NCBI RefSeq assembly: GCF_000701665.1 | Contig: NZ_JNJN01000002.1 | Span: 59,187 to 123,186, forward strand | DNA length: 64,000 nucleotides | From: Agathobaculum desmolans ATCC 43058 | Lineage (GTDB): Bacteria > Bacillota > Clostridia > Oscillospirales > Butyricicoccaceae | Direction of reading: 5' to 3' | In this document: in pieces, positions 32,319 to 42,036 of the stretch | Position numbering within the stretch: the first letter of the stretch is position 1 | How the letters are laid out: the number at the start of each line of letters is the position of its first letter | Notes under the pieces: model-generated | What the model was told of the DNA's origin: nothing | The model's database searches: none | Seen by the model: the letters and a program-made list of their open reading frames with translations, nothing else | Position numbers and translations under genes: made by a program

Positions 32319-34391
32319 TCAAAGCGTAACGTTTCCCAGCGACTGTATCTGCACGTTTGTAATAATCTCGTTAAAGGAAAGCACCGTTATATCCGGATAA
32401 AACTGTTCCAGCAGTCTGCTCAAGTATATCCGGATGATATGACTGGTCAACAGGATCGGCTTCTGCGAAAACTCGGCGAACTTTTTCACATATTCTCCCA
32501 ACTGAGACAACAACTTTTGCATCAGCTCGGGTCCCAGAGCAAGGTAAACGCCCTGTTCGTTTTTCGTCAGACTTGCTACGATCTTCTTCTCCACTTCTGC
32601 ATCCAGCGTGATTACATTCAGCTTTCCATCCTCGCAGAACCGGTGCGTAATCGTCCGCTTCAACTGAGCGCGCACACTTTCGGTAATCAAGTCCGTATCT
32701 CTGGTAATCGCCACTGCATCCACAACCGTCTCGACAATCGTCACCATATCCTTAATTGGTATCCCCTCTTTCAGCAGGTTTTTCAGGATTTTCTCCAGCA
32801 TTGCATATGAAACAACGTTGGGGAACGCCTCTTCGACCAACTGTGGGGCAATTCTCTTCATGTTATCCACCAGCTGTATGGTTTCCGCACGGTTCAGAAT
32901 TTCGTAAGTGTGCTTTTTAATCGTTTCCGACAAGTGTGTCAGCATTACCGAAAGAGGATCGATTACTGTATAACCATAAATTTCCGCCATTTCCTTATTT
33001 TCAGGCAGAATCCACCGAGAGGGGATCCCATAGGAGGGCTCTATGGTTTCGATTCCGTCGATTTCCCCGGCGGGATTTGGCGGCTCCAACGCAAGATAAT
33101 AATCCGTCAGGATCTCGCCGCGCGCCACTTCTTCGCCTTTGATCTTGATGACATATTGATTGGTTCCCAGCATTGCCACATCACGCAAGCGGATAGACGG
33201 CACAACAAAGCCCATATCCTGTGCATATTGGCGCCGGAAAATAACAATGCGGCTGATCAGCTTGCCACCGCTTGCTTCATCAACCAGCGGGATCAAGCTA
33301 TATCCAAATTCCATTTCGATCGGTTCAATATTGATCAGCGAGTACACATTATTAATATCTTTATAGTAATCCATCTCGGATTGCTGCGCTTCGGCCTCAC
33401 GCTTTGCTGCTTCTTGTGCAGCCGGCAGTTCTTGCTGCTGCCGTTCCAGTGTCTCCATCTGACTGGTAACCCGCCGGCTGACCAGAAACAGTACGGCTGA
33501 GATCAAAATGAGCTGAACATGCGGCGTACCGGGAAGAACCGCAAATATGGCAAGTATCAGCCCTGCGATCGAAAGCGCGCGCGGCTGCGCCAGAAACTGA
33601 CGGATCACATCGTTGTTCAAGCTTCCGTCCGCAACCGAACGGGTTACAATCATGCCGGTAGCTGTAGAAATCATCAGCGCCGGCAGCTGCGATACCAGAC
33701 CATCGCCAATCGTTGCGATCGAATAAATGCTGAGAACATCGCTCAGCTCCATGCCGGACTGTACGATACCGATAATTGATCCCGCGATAAAGTTGATCGA
33801 AGTGATGATGATCGACATGATCGCATCACCTTTTACAATTTTGGTCGCGCCATCCATTGCACCGTAAAAGTCTGCTTCCCTCTGGATCTTCGCGCGCTGG
33901 CGCCGGGCGTCCTGCTCGTTTATAATGCCGGAGGATAAGTCTGCATCAATCGCCATCTGCTTTCCGGGCATGGCATCCAGTGTAAAACGTGCCGCAACTT
34001 CCGCCACACGTTCCGCACCCTTGGTAATAACAATGAACTGCATCAATACAATGATCAGGAATATGATAACACCGATCACTACATTGCCTTGAATAACGAA
34101 TTCACCAAAGACCTTGATGACCTGTCCCGCTTCGCCCTGCTCAGACAGGATCAGGCGCGTTGAGGAAACATTCAGACCCAGACGGAACAGCGTTGTAATC
34201 AGCAAAAGCGACGGGAAAATTGAAAATTCCAGCGGCTCCTTAATATTCATCGTAATCAGCAGGATGATTAACGATAACGAAATATTCAGAATAAAAAATA
34301 CATCCAGCATGAATGGCGGCAGCGGAATCAGAAGAAACAGCACAACGACCACCACGAACACAGATATGACATTGTCAAAAATTCGTTTCAT
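32319..34391 (-). CDS. flhA: FlhA, flagellar type III export gate protein
   Basis: A 690-residue protein with an N-terminal membrane domain of about eight helices (VISVFVVVVVLFLLIPLPPFMLD onward to about 330) and a large cytoplasmic domain that docks chaperone-substrate complexes. The FHIPEP-family stretch GKQMAIDADLSSGIINEQDA is present. It couples proton flow to export. It follows flhB by 26 bases. The gene normally next in Bacillus, flhF, is missing; sigD follows directly. Confidence 0.97.
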   Translation of the reverse strand: MKRIFDNVISVFVVVVVLFLLIPLPPFMLDVFFILNISLSLIILLITMNIKEPLEFSIFPSLLLITTLFRLGLNVSSTRLILSEQGEAGQVIKVFGEFVIQGNVVIGVIIFLIIVLMQFIVITKGAERVAEVAARFTLDAMPGKQMAIDADLSSGIINEQDARRQRAKIQREADFYGAMDGATKIVKGDAIMSIIITSINFIAGSIIGIVQSGMELSDVLSIYSIATIGDGLVSQLPALMISTATGMIVTRSVADGSLNNDVIRQFLAQPRALSIAGLILAIFAVLPGTPHVQLILISAVLFLVSRRVTSQMETLERQQQELPAAQEAAKREAEAQQSEMDYYKDINNVYSLINIEPIEMEFGYSLIPLVDEASGGKLISRIVIFRRQYAQDMGFVVPSIRLRDVAMLGTNQYVIKIKGEEVARGEILTDYYLALEPPNPAGEIDGIETIEPSYGIPSRWILPENKEMAEIYGYTVIDPLSVMLTHLSETIKKHTYEILNRAETIQLVDNMKRIAPQLVEEAFPNVVSYAMLEKILKNLLKEGIPIKDMVTIVETVVDAVAITRDTDLITESVRAQLKRTITHRFCEDGKLNVITLDAEVEKKIVASLTKNEQGVYLALGPELMQKLLSQLGEYVKKFAEFSQKPILLTSHIIRIYLSRLLEQFYPDITVLSFNEIITNVQIQSLGNVTL

Positions 34392-34417
34392 CGTTTCACC
34401 GTTTCTTCCCCGTACCT

Positions 34418-35488
34418 TTAACCAACCGGATTTTTATGATTCAGCTTGTAAATATAAACCAACACATCTGCCACCGGCCCATATTGCTCTGCCGGTATCA
34501 TCTGCCCAACCTCAGCCGATGCATACAACGCCCGCGCCAATGGCTTATTTTCAACCACCGCAACACCGCTTTGTTCCGCTACGGCCACAATTCGCAGGGC
34601 AAGTTCATCCTGCCCCTTGGCAACTACAACCGGCGCTGCATCCTGCCCAACGCGATAACGCAGTGCAACCGCAAAATGCGTCGGATTTCGGATGACTACA
34701 TCCGAACCCGGCACAGCCTGCATCATACGCGACCGCGCCATCCTTCGCTGTAGCTCCCTAATTTTTCCCTTAATTTGCGGATCGCCTTCCATCTGCTTAT
34801 ATTCTTCTTTTATCTCCTGCTTGGACATTTTAAGCTGTCGCTCAAATTCCCACCATTGATACAGGTAATCAAAAAAAGAAAGCACCAGAAACGCTACCGC
34901 AACCTTCAGCAGCAAATCAAGCCCCAACTCCAGCATAGATTGAATCGATTGTGCCAGATCCATATGCATATACTGGGAAAACCTTAAAAGCGCACCTTTC
35001 ACAAAGCGATAAATCAAAAACAGCAGTATCGCAATTTTCAGCACGCCTTTTAGAGCCTCTATAATACTTTTCAGTGAAAAAAGCCGCTTAATCCCCTGTA
35101 AGGGATTCAGCCTGCTGAATTTGGGCCGAAGCGCCTCAAATGACACCAGAAGCTTTGTCTGTGCAAATGTTGCGACAACCGCTGCCAGTATCGTAATCAG
35201 AAGAGGAAGCGCGACAGACCGCGCCAACGCCATCATAGACTGTGCTTTCAGTTCAGCCCCTATGGCGCTCGCGCCGCCGGTCGGCAGGCTCCCCGTCAGC
35301 CCAATGCAGAAGCGCACCAGCGAGGCCATGGCCTCTGCTATCAGCGGCAAGCCAATGCGAAGCGTCACATAGCTGGCAAACAGAGTCGCCACAGCAACCA
35401 CATCGCGGCTCATCAATACATTGCCCTTTTTTCGTTCGTCACGCCGTCGTTTTGGTGTCGCTTTTTCGGTTTTTTCTCCAGCCGCCAT
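34418..35488 (-). CDS. flhB: FlhB, flagellar export switch protein
   Basis: A 356-residue protein with four membrane helices and a cytoplasmic domain carrying the self-cleavage motif NPTH in DVVIRNPTHFAVALRYRVG. Cleavage there changes export from rod/hook to filament substrates. The N-terminus GEKTEKATPKRRRDERKKG is typical. ATG 35488 has GGGGGGAG upstream. A free homologue of its C-terminal part is at 5947-6270. Confidence 0.97.
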   Translation of the reverse strand: MAAGEKTEKATPKRRRDERKKGNVLMSRDVVAVATLFASYVTLRIGLPLIAEAMASLVRFCIGLTGSLPTGGASAIGAELKAQSMMALARSVALPLLITILAAVVATFAQTKLLVSFEALRPKFSRLNPLQGIKRLFSLKSIIEALKGVLKIAILLFLIYRFVKGALLRFSQYMHMDLAQSIQSMLELGLDLLLKVAVAFLVLSFFDYLYQWWEFERQLKMSKQEIKEEYKQMEGDPQIKGKIRELQRRMARSRMMQAVPGSDVVIRNPTHFAVALRYRVGQDAAPVVVAKGQDELALRIVAVAEQSGVAVVENKPLARALYASAEVGQMIPAEQYGPVADVLVYIYKLNHKNPVG

Positions 35489-35516
35489 GCCCGCTCCCCC
35501 CTTTCCGGCCGCAGTA

Positions 35517-36287
35517 CTACAATATTGTCGTTTTCATCATCTGCTCAATAGCTACCAGCATTTGCTTTTCCATACCTAAAAGGGATTCCCCCATCAGCGG
35601 CATGAACAACGTTACAAGCAGCAGCCCAAGCAAAATCTTTAATTCAAAATTGATAGCAAATACATTGATCTGCGGTATTACTTTCATCAGAATACCCATT
35701 CCCAGCTGTCCGATCAGTTCTGCAGCCAAAACAGGCAGACTGAGCTTAAGTGCCAGCACTGTACAGGAAGCAAACAGCTCCAGAAGGCTTGTAACCGCCT
35801 GCTCTCCTAATACGGCCGATCCGAATGGAATAATTCGGCCTGAATCAAGTAAAATACGCAACAGTGTAATATGTCCTCCCGCAGAGAAAAAAAGCAGGAC
35901 GAACATGATATTCAACAGGGTCGAAGTAAGGGATACATTGGTCCCCATTGCGGGATCGTAGCTTTCGGACATATTCATACCCATTTGCGCATCAATCATA
36001 TGTCCTGTCAGAAGCGGTACATAAAAGAAACAATGCATGACCACCGCAACCAGATAGCCCAGTGCAAGCTCCAATAAAAGCCGCAGCGCAAGTTCAATTA
36101 CCGTTGCCGGCACAGCCACCGCCTCCTGTGCGGCAAATGCACCGACAAAGACCGCCATCACAAGGCTCATTCCAGCCTTGACCATAGCCGGCACATTTGT
36201 CCGTCCCCAGAGCGGATTGAAAAGAACAAAGCCTGTCATCCGCATCAGGATATACAGGAACAATGTCAGCCCCGCCTCATCTATCAT
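35517..36287 (-). CDS. fliR: FliR, flagellar export gate protein
   Basis: A 256-residue integral membrane protein with about six helices and the family features RMTGFVLFNPLWGRTNVPAMVKAG, AHMIDAQMGMNMS-type loop (here HMIDAQMGMNMSESYDP) and PQINVFAINFELKI. It forms the export gate with FliP and FliQ. It lies 19 bases after fliQ and 28 before flhB. Confidence 0.96.
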   Translation of the reverse strand: MIDEAGLTLFLYILMRMTGFVLFNPLWGRTNVPAMVKAGMSLVMAVFVGAFAAQEAVAVPATVIELALRLLLELALGYLVAVVMHCFFYVPLLTGHMIDAQMGMNMSESYDPAMGTNVSLTSTLLNIMFVLLFFSAGGHITLLRILLDSGRIIPFGSAVLGEQAVTSLLELFASCTVLALKLSLPVLAAELIGQLGMGILMKVIPQINVFAINFELKILLGLLLVTLFMPLMGESLLGMEKQMLVAIEQMMKTTIL

Positions 36288-36306
36288 CTTTTTGCTCCCT
36301 GTGCGC

Positions 36307-36567
36307 CTATCCCAGCATTTGTGTGAAAATCATTCTTGTAAAGTCCTGCATGGTATGCAGCATCCATCCGCCGCCCGCCATACAGAATACTGCGATCAGG
36401 ATCAGCTTCGGTACAAACGAAAGTGTCTGCTCATGGATCTGCGTTGCCGCCTGAAAAATGGCAACCAGTATACCGACCGCCATACTTGCAATCAGCATTG
36501 GTCCACCGATTTTGACTGCAACCCACATCCCCTGCCGCAGAATATCCAACACCTGATTTTGATCCAC
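36307..36567 (-). CDS. fliQ: FliQ, flagellar export gate protein
   Basis: An 86-residue protein with two membrane helices (MWVAVKIGGPMLIASMAVGI and FVPKLILIAVFCMAGG) and the typical AATQIHEQTLSFVPK loop. Part of the FliPQR gate. The start is GTG 36567 after GGCGGGTG. Confidence 0.96.
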   Translation of the reverse strand: MDQNQVLDILRQGMWVAVKIGGPMLIASMAVGILVAIFQAATQIHEQTLSFVPKLILIAVFCMAGGGWMLHTMQDFTRMIFTQMLG

Positions 36568-36591
36568 TGTGGCACCCGCCTTTCACTACTG

Positions 36592-37257
36592 CTATCGAAA
36601 CCCCTGCGCCAGCGTGGAAAACAACAGCTGCCATCCATCCACTGTAACAAACAACAGCAGTTTGAACGGCATGGAGATCATCGCCGGTGGGAGCATAATC
36701 ATGCCCATGCTCATCAATGTGGAAGAAACCACAATATCTATCAGCATAAAGGGAATATACAGAAAGAAACCAATCTCAAATGCACGCTTCAGTTCACTCG
36801 TCATATAGGATGGAACGACCACCCGCATGGATAGCTCCATGGCTTCTTCCTCGGACACAGGCGCATCCACCTGCGCCAGATCACAGAACATATTCAGTGA
36901 GGACTGCTCGGTCTGCCGCAGCATAAAACGCTTAAGCGGAACCTCCGCACGATCCAACGCCTGCTCCTGCGTGATTGTCTGCTGCTTGTAGGGCTCATAT
37001 GCGTTTTTTTGTATCTCTGTTAAAACCGGGTTCATAATGAACAGTGTTAAAAACAACGCGATCCCTACCAACACCATATTAGGCGGATTCTGCTGTGTCC
37101 CCATCGCACTGCGCAGAAACGACAGTGAAATGATGATCCGGGTAAAGGAAGTCATCATAACCAGAATGGACGGCAGCAGCGCGATGACTGTGGTAAGGAA
37201 CAATACCTCCAGCGTTTGGACGTTATCGCCATTTACATTGATCAGTCCCTCAGGCAT
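36592..37257 (-). CDS. fliP: FliP, flagellar export gate protein
   Basis: A 221-residue membrane protein with the family sequences LPSILVMMTSFTRIIISLSF, RSAMGTQQNPPNMVLVGIAL and PFMLIDIVVSSTLMSMGMIM. Core of the FliP5FliQ4FliR1 gate. A long cleavable signal peptide, common in Gram-negative FliP, is short or absent here. It follows fliO by five bases. Confidence 0.96.
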   Translation of the reverse strand: MPEGLINVNGDNVQTLEVLFLTTVIALLPSILVMMTSFTRIIISLSFLRSAMGTQQNPPNMVLVGIALFLTLFIMNPVLTEIQKNAYEPYKQQTITQEQALDRAEVPLKRFMLRQTEQSSLNMFCDLAQVDAPVSEEEAMELSMRVVVPSYMTSELKRAFEIGFFLYIPFMLIDIVVSSTLMSMGMIMLPPAMISMPFKLLLFVTVDGWQLLFSTLAQGFR

Positions 37258-37262
37258 GTTCC

Positions 37263-37637
37263 TTATCCCCCCTTATTCTGATTATCTCTTCCATGCAGCT
37301 TGCGGGAAAGCGTCTCAAAAAAAGCCGCCGGAGCGGCATCAGCCTTATGCGCCGCAGCCGCTTTCTTCCATAGCTGCGACTGTTCCTCCGACAACTCGGC
37401 AATCAGGCTGATCTGCTCCTTGGACACGCCCAGAACAAAGCACTGTTCACCAAGCTGGACAACCAACAACGACTGCCCAGCCCCTATTGACAGCCTATCC
37501 AGAACACGCATCCGGCTGCCCGCGCCCGCAGTTCCTACGCCACCGCTCAGCCCAATTTTCCGCGTTACCCAATAAGCCAAAAACAATATACCAGCTGTAC
37601 ACAGCAGCATTCCCGCAAGCGAAAGCAAGGGCGGCAT
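37263..37637 (-). CDS. fliO: FliO (FliZ of Bacillus), export gate assembly protein
   Basis: A 124-residue protein with one N-terminal membrane helix (LLSLAGMLLCTAGILFLAYWV) and a small cytoplasmic domain with RMRVLDRLSIGAGQSLLVVQLGEQ, the FliO core. It assists FliP assembly. Its ATG is one base after the cheY stop (TGATATG), so translation is likely coupled. It ends in a Lys/Asn-rich tail. Confidence 0.9.
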   Translation of the reverse strand: MPPLLSLAGMLLCTAGILFLAYWVTRKIGLSGGVGTAGAGSRMRVLDRLSIGAGQSLLVVQLGEQCFVLGVSKEQISLIAELSEEQSQLWKKAAAAHKADAAPAAFFETLSRKLHGRDNQNKGG

Positions 37638-37638
37638 A

Positions 37639-38004
37639 TCAGACCTGACCCACGATCGAGCTTACAGTTTTAATAATGCGATCCGGCTTAAAAGGCTTTA
37701 CAATGAAATCCTTGGCACCCGACTTGATCGCTTCAATTACCATTGCTTCCTGTCCCATTGCTGAGCACATCACAACCGAGGCATTTGGATCCGCTTTACG
37801 AATCGCTTTCAGCGCCTCCAAGCCGTCCATATTCGGCATGGTAATATCCATAATCACCAAGTCGGGCTTCAGCTCTGCATATTTTGCAACTGCTTCCGCA
37901 CCGTCACTCGCCTCATACAGGTCGGTATAGCCGTTCTCACTCAGCGTATTCTTGACCATCATGCGCATAAAAGCCGCATCATCCACCAGTAAAATCTTCG
38001 CCAT
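37639..38004 (-). CDS. cheY: CheY, chemotaxis response regulator
   Basis: A 121-residue single REC domain. D8-D9 form the acidic pair, D53 in LVIMDITMPNMDG is the phospho-acceptor, S81 is the switch Ser/Thr position (VVMCSAMGQ) and K103 is the conserved Lys (IVKPF). CheY-P binds the FliM/FliY switch to set rotation direction. ATG 38004 has AAGGATGG upstream. It lies between fliY and fliO, as in Bacillus. Confidence 0.97.
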   Translation of the reverse strand: MAKILLVDDAAFMRMMVKNTLSENGYTDLYEASDGAEAVAKYAELKPDLVIMDITMPNMDGLEALKAIRKADPNASVVMCSAMGQEAMVIEAIKSGAKDFIVKPFKPDRIIKTVSSIVGQV

Positions 38005-38029
38005 TGTTAAAAACCATCCTTTTTTATAA

Positions 38030-39298
38030 TTACTTGCTAAGGTCTTCCAGTTCCAACGGTTCAATGATCTCGGCAATACGAATGCCGAAGTTATCGTCAA
38101 CCACTACAATATCACCCTTGGCAATGCATTTGCCATTGACATACAAATCTGCCCGATCTCCTGCCAAACGATCCAGCACAACGAGGGATCCCTTTGTATA
38201 ATTCAAAATGTCCTTTACCCGCCGGCGCGTCCTTCCGATTTCAACTGACACATCCACCGGTACAGACATCAGAAGATCTAGATTCCCCTCCTGCTCTTGT
38301 GTAAGCTGCGCCGCCCTGTTGTCGAGTTCGGGCATGGCCGGGTTGCTCGTCTTGATTGTTTTCGGCTCCACCGGCTGCTGCGGCATATAATACATGGGAG
38401 GATATGGCATCTGCATCCCATACGGAGGGTATGGCATCTGCGGCATTTGCATCTGCGGCATCTCGGATGGCGCTTCCTGCGGCGGCATCTTGACTGGCAC
38501 TTCCTGCGCCGATGCCGGCTGTACGGATGCCTGCGGCGGTGCCTCTGCCGGCTTTTCCTCGGCAGTCATGGTTTGTGCCAGCAGCCTTTCGATTTCATCC
38601 TGACTCAATGTCGCGCCGGCACTTGCCGGCTCTTCTGCTGCGGGTGTCGGGGTCGACGCCGGCGCTGCCTGCGGTGATGCCTCCTCCGGCAATCCAACAT
38701 CGGCACCGCCAATATTAAATCCTTCCAGCAGCTCACGCGCCAGATCCATGCTCAGTGCGCTCATAAATTCGCTTTCAACTGCATTCTCAATACTAAGCTG
38801 AAAGCGGACAACAACCATCGTTCCGCCTGCCGGGAAATATTCCTGCACAAATTCATCCAAGCTCTGTATCTCAAACGCGTGCGGCGTTGAGATATTTACC
38901 ATACGACTGAGGAAATCAGACATTGCGGTGGATGCAGCCCCCATCATCTGATTCATGACCTCACAGATCGCGCTCATGTTCAGCTCATTGATCTGAAAGT
39001 CCTCATCTTTGGTTTCCGTTCCCAGCAGGATATCCGCAATCGCCCGCACATCGCTCCGCTTGAGCAGCATGATATTGCTGCCGCTAAGGCCAGCTATGTA
39101 ATCAATCTTTACGCCGATTGCAGGCTGCAAATTGCCGAGCGTGAAATCTTCGGCGGATACAAGCGACACCGTGGGCGTTGTGATGTCCACACGCCGCGCC
39201 AGCATATTGGAAACAGCCGTTGCAGAAGAACCCAAACTGATGTTGAAAATCTCTCCAATCGCATCCATCGCCATTGGGCTAAACAAACTCGATGCCAT
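38030..39298 (-). CDS. fliY: FliY, flagellar switch protein and CheY-P phosphatase
   Basis: A 422-residue protein of three parts. The N-terminal CheC-like domain has both phosphatase sites intact (E16-N19 in GEIFNIS and E-N in AICEVMNQMMG). A long Pro/Met/Gln/Ala-rich linker (about 205-335) follows. The C-terminal FliN domain is LDLLMSVPVDVSVEIGRTRR to RIAEIIEPLEL. It is part of the C-ring and removes phosphate from CheY-P near the motor. The gene lies between fliM and cheY; there is no separate fliN. GGAGAG lies upstream of ATG 39298. Confidence 0.96.
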   Translation of the reverse strand: MASSLFSPMAMDAIGEIFNISLGSSATAVSNMLARRVDITTPTVSLVSAEDFTLGNLQPAIGVKIDYIAGLSGSNIMLLKRSDVRAIADILLGTETKDEDFQINELNMSAICEVMNQMMGAASTAMSDFLSRMVNISTPHAFEIQSLDEFVQEYFPAGGTMVVVRFQLSIENAVESEFMSALSMDLARELLEGFNIGGADVGLPEEASPQAAPASTPTPAAEEPASAGATLSQDEIERLLAQTMTAEEKPAEAPPQASVQPASAQEVPVKMPPQEAPSEMPQMQMPQMPYPPYGMQMPYPPMYYMPQQPVEPKTIKTSNPAMPELDNRAAQLTQEQEGNLDLLMSVPVDVSVEIGRTRRRVKDILNYTKGSLVVLDRLAGDRADLYVNGKCIAKGDIVVVDDNFGIRIAEIIEPLELEDLSK

Positions 39299-39300
39299 TC

Positions 39301-40332
39301 TTACTGCCTCTCTCCTTCATCTTCTAAGCGCCCCATTTCAGACAGCACATAGGTCTTATCGATCCGAACCGCTTTATTTTTCTGAAACACTCCCATGGTG
39401 CCGTCAAACCAACGCTTATCCCCTATATTCAGGAATACCTTTGAATCCTTCGGCTGTCCCAAATCTATCACATCACCAACATGCAGATGATAAATATCTG
39501 ACAAGCTCAGCGTTGTGTGCTGCAATTCCGCAATAATAGGAAGCTCTGAAGCACGCAGGTAATCCATAATTTCATCGCTGTCATGCTTATTGGGCTGACG
39601 CATACTGCTGGTTTCTCGATTCATTTGACTGAACACATCGCTCAGCATGGTACCCGGCAGACATATACTGAAGCGCCCGCTGCTGACAGCCGTCTTTACT
39701 GTTATACCAATAATAACAACGGCCTCATCCAACCCGATCAGCTGAACCAGCGTCGGATTAGTCTCAACGCGGTTGAACCGAAATCCAATATCAATATAAT
39801 TCTTCCAAGCGCTGTCCAGACAGTCCACCATGCTTCGCATGAGATCGGTATACAGCCTAAGCTCTATGTCTGTATACTCATATTCCGATCCGACCTCGCT
39901 ATCCACATCGCCGTTTCCTCCCAGCATACGATCCATCATGCTCACCATGATGCCCGTCGTGATATGGAACAGGATCGGTTCCTTTTCCCCCGTATCCTCC
40001 AGCGTGTCCTGTACCAGCACAAGCACATCCCGTTCGCTTAAGGCATTGGAAAACTCGTAGTAGCGCTGCTCCTCGACTGAATCGACTTCGAGATCACATG
40101 TCAGATGCAGCATCGCATTCAGCCGCGAAGACAGCACCCTGACATAGCTTTCAAAAACGCTGCTCACCATTTTAAGCCTGTCGCGTGTGAACTTCTTAGG
40201 GCTGTAGAAATCATATTTTGGATACCGCTTTTCCTCAGGCTGCGCATCATTCCCCGCTCCCGCGTCAATATTACCGTTTCTCGCCGCGTTAAGGAGCATA
40301 TCTATTTGGCTTTGTGATAAAACTTCAGACAT
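39301..40332 (-). CDS. fliM: FliM, flagellar motor switch protein
   Basis: A 343-residue C-ring protein. The N-terminal CheY-P-binding peptide is EVLSQSQIDMLLNA; then a CheC-like middle domain (KFTRDRLKMVSSVFESYVR, MVSMMDRMLGGNG, VETNPTLVQLI) and a C-terminal SpoA domain (LRASELPIIAELQHTTLSLSDI to RWFDGTMG). ATG 40332 has AAGGAT upstream. It stands two bases upstream of fliY. No fliL gene lies before it, unlike in Bacillus. Confidence 0.97.
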   Translation of the reverse strand: MSEVLSQSQIDMLLNAARNGNIDAGAGNDAQPEEKRYPKYDFYSPKKFTRDRLKMVSSVFESYVRVLSSRLNAMLHLTCDLEVDSVEEQRYYEFSNALSERDVLVLVQDTLEDTGEKEPILFHITTGIMVSMMDRMLGGNGDVDSEVGSEYEYTDIELRLYTDLMRSMVDCLDSAWKNYIDIGFRFNRVETNPTLVQLIGLDEAVVIIGITVKTAVSSGRFSICLPGTMLSDVFSQMNRETSSMRQPNKHDSDEIMDYLRASELPIIAELQHTTLSLSDIYHLHVGDVIDLGQPKDSKVFLNIGDKRWFDGTMGVFQKNKAVRIDKTYVLSEMGRLEDEGERQ

Positions 40333-40365
40333 GTTATAACAAATCCTTTTACCTACTTACTGTTA

Positions 40366-41115
40366 TTACTCCTCCAACGTGCCCTCGCGCATGGTGAAAT
40401 ATTTCTCCACGCTGTTCTCGGCGCTGCCGGGATCAAGCCCTGTAACCATCAGCTCCACACGCCGGTTGCGCGAACGCTCTTCCTCAGTAGCGAAGCCATC
40501 AATCGGCCGCCACTGTCCATAGCCCACACTCACCAGCTTATCCGCATCAACCACATTTTTATTTTGCAGATATACGGTTACTGTTGCCGCACGGTTCGAG
40601 GCCAAAAAGCGGTCCACCGTCGGATCGTTTGCCCTATCAGGAGAGCCCTGTGAGGTATGTCCCATCACACGCAGCTCATCAATCAGATTAGTCTGCGGTT
40701 GTATTGCCTTGGCCACCTCATCCAGCATCCGCTTGCCGCTGTCAAGCAGCTCCCAACTGTCACCCGCAAAGAATACAGCATTTTGGAAGGTGATGAATAC
40801 ATAGTCCGCACCCTGCGTGACGGTCATCTGCTGCTGCAGGTTATTCTCAGTGCTGTACTCATTCAGTGCTGTTGCAATCTGTGTCAGCGCCTCCTGCACA
40901 TCCTGCTCCGTCGTTTCCACCTTATCCTGTCCTCCCATTCCCACAGCCTCCGAAGAGGGCTGCCGCTGGAGACTCTGCACAAACTGCTGCCACTTTTCTT
41001 CAGTGATTGTCGACATACTGTACAGCATAATGAAAAAGCAAAGCAGCAGGGTTACCATATCACCATAGGTATCCATCCAGTTTGCGCCGCCACCGCCGCC
41101 TTTTTTTCGTTTCAT
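40366..41115 (-). CDS. motB: MotB, flagellar stator protein
   Basis: A 249-residue stator subunit with a short basic N-terminus, one membrane helix with the proton-accepting Asp (D19 in YGDMVTLLLCFFIMLYSMS) and a C-terminal OmpA-like peptidoglycan-binding domain (ELRVMGHTSQGSPDR, LVSVGYGQWRPIDG, NRRVELMVTG). It anchors the stator to the wall. It sits 31 bases after motA in the operon. Ion specificity (H+ or Na+) cannot be told. Confidence 0.96.
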   Translation of the reverse strand: MKRKKGGGGGANWMDTYGDMVTLLLCFFIMLYSMSTITEEKWQQFVQSLQRQPSSEAVGMGGQDKVETTEQDVQEALTQIATALNEYSTENNLQQQMTVTQGADYVFITFQNAVFFAGDSWELLDSGKRMLDEVAKAIQPQTNLIDELRVMGHTSQGSPDRANDPTVDRFLASNRAATVTVYLQNKNVVDADKLVSVGYGQWRPIDGFATEEERSRNRRVELMVTGLDPGSAENSVEKYFTMREGTLEE

Positions 41116-41146
41116 GCCGTATCGCCCCTCCTATACCACAGGCAGA

Positions 41147-41989
41147 TCATTCTTTCCCTTTTCTGGACCCCTTCTTCTTTTTCCCGGACTCCCCAGATTC
41201 TTCGCCGGTCGCCTTCTGCTCCAGATAACCCTCCAGCTTTTCCCTGATAAATTTCGGGTTTTCACCGGACTGGATCGCCATAACGCCCTCTATGACCAAC
41301 TGACGGCACAGGCATTCCTCCTCGTCTCGTGTACGAAGGTTATTTGCAATCGGGTTAAACACCAAATGCGCCAAAATACAGCCGTAAAATGTCGTAATAA
41401 GCGCTGTCGCCATGGCCGGTCCTATTTCACTGGTTCCCGTGCTCATTTCGCCCATCTTAGACAACATCTTAACCAGACCAATCAAGGTGCCGATCATACC
41501 GAATGCCGGTGCTGCGGCAGAGCCTTTTTCATACATGGAAGCAACGTCGTCATGCCGCGCACTCAGTTGGTCGATATCACTCGTCAGCATCTCCCGCACT
41601 TTTTCCGAATCATTGCCGTCCACAATGAGCATGATGCTTTTCTTAAAAAACGGGTCTTCCAGCTGGCTCGCCGGCTCTTCCAACGCCAGCAATCCGTTTT
41701 TTCGCGCGATCTGCGCAAATTCAACTACTTCATCAATAATGCCTGCCGGATTGAACTTTTTCTGGTTAAGTATGATGCTCAAATGCTTGGGAAACTTTAC
41801 CAGAGTCTTCATTGGATTGCCGGCGATAACCGTTGCCAGCGTGCCGCCAACTACAATTAAAATACTGGGAATATCTATAAATTGTTTCAGCTGATTTAAA
41901 TCAATCGCAGTCAGGGTATCGCCCATGATAATGCCATAGACAATCATGAAAAAGCCAAACACAATGCCTATGATAAATGTTAGATTCAT
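41147..41989 (-). CDS. motA: MotA, flagellar stator protein
   Basis: A 280-residue membrane protein with four helices: two near the N-terminus (FIIGIVFGFFMIVYGIIMG, IPSILIVVGGTLATVIAG) and two in the centre (APAFGMIGTLIGLVKMLS, ALITTFYGCILAHLVFNPIA), plus a cytoplasmic loop with charged residues that engage FliG. The C-terminal end is a Lys/Ser/Gly-rich tail (SGKKKKGSRKGKE). It lies between flbD and motB. Confidence 0.96.
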   Translation of the reverse strand: MNLTFIIGIVFGFFMIVYGIIMGDTLTAIDLNQLKQFIDIPSILIVVGGTLATVIAGNPMKTLVKFPKHLSIILNQKKFNPAGIIDEVVEFAQIARKNGLLALEEPASQLEDPFFKKSIMLIVDGNDSEKVREMLTSDIDQLSARHDDVASMYEKGSAAAPAFGMIGTLIGLVKMLSKMGEMSTGTSEIGPAMATALITTFYGCILAHLVFNPIANNLRTRDEEECLCRQLVIEGVMAIQSGENPKFIREKLEGYLEQKATGEESGESGKKKKGSRKGKE

Positions 41990-42036
41990 TTTGCTGCCAG
42001 TCCCCCTGTCCGGTTTTTTCTATAATTCCTCTAAAT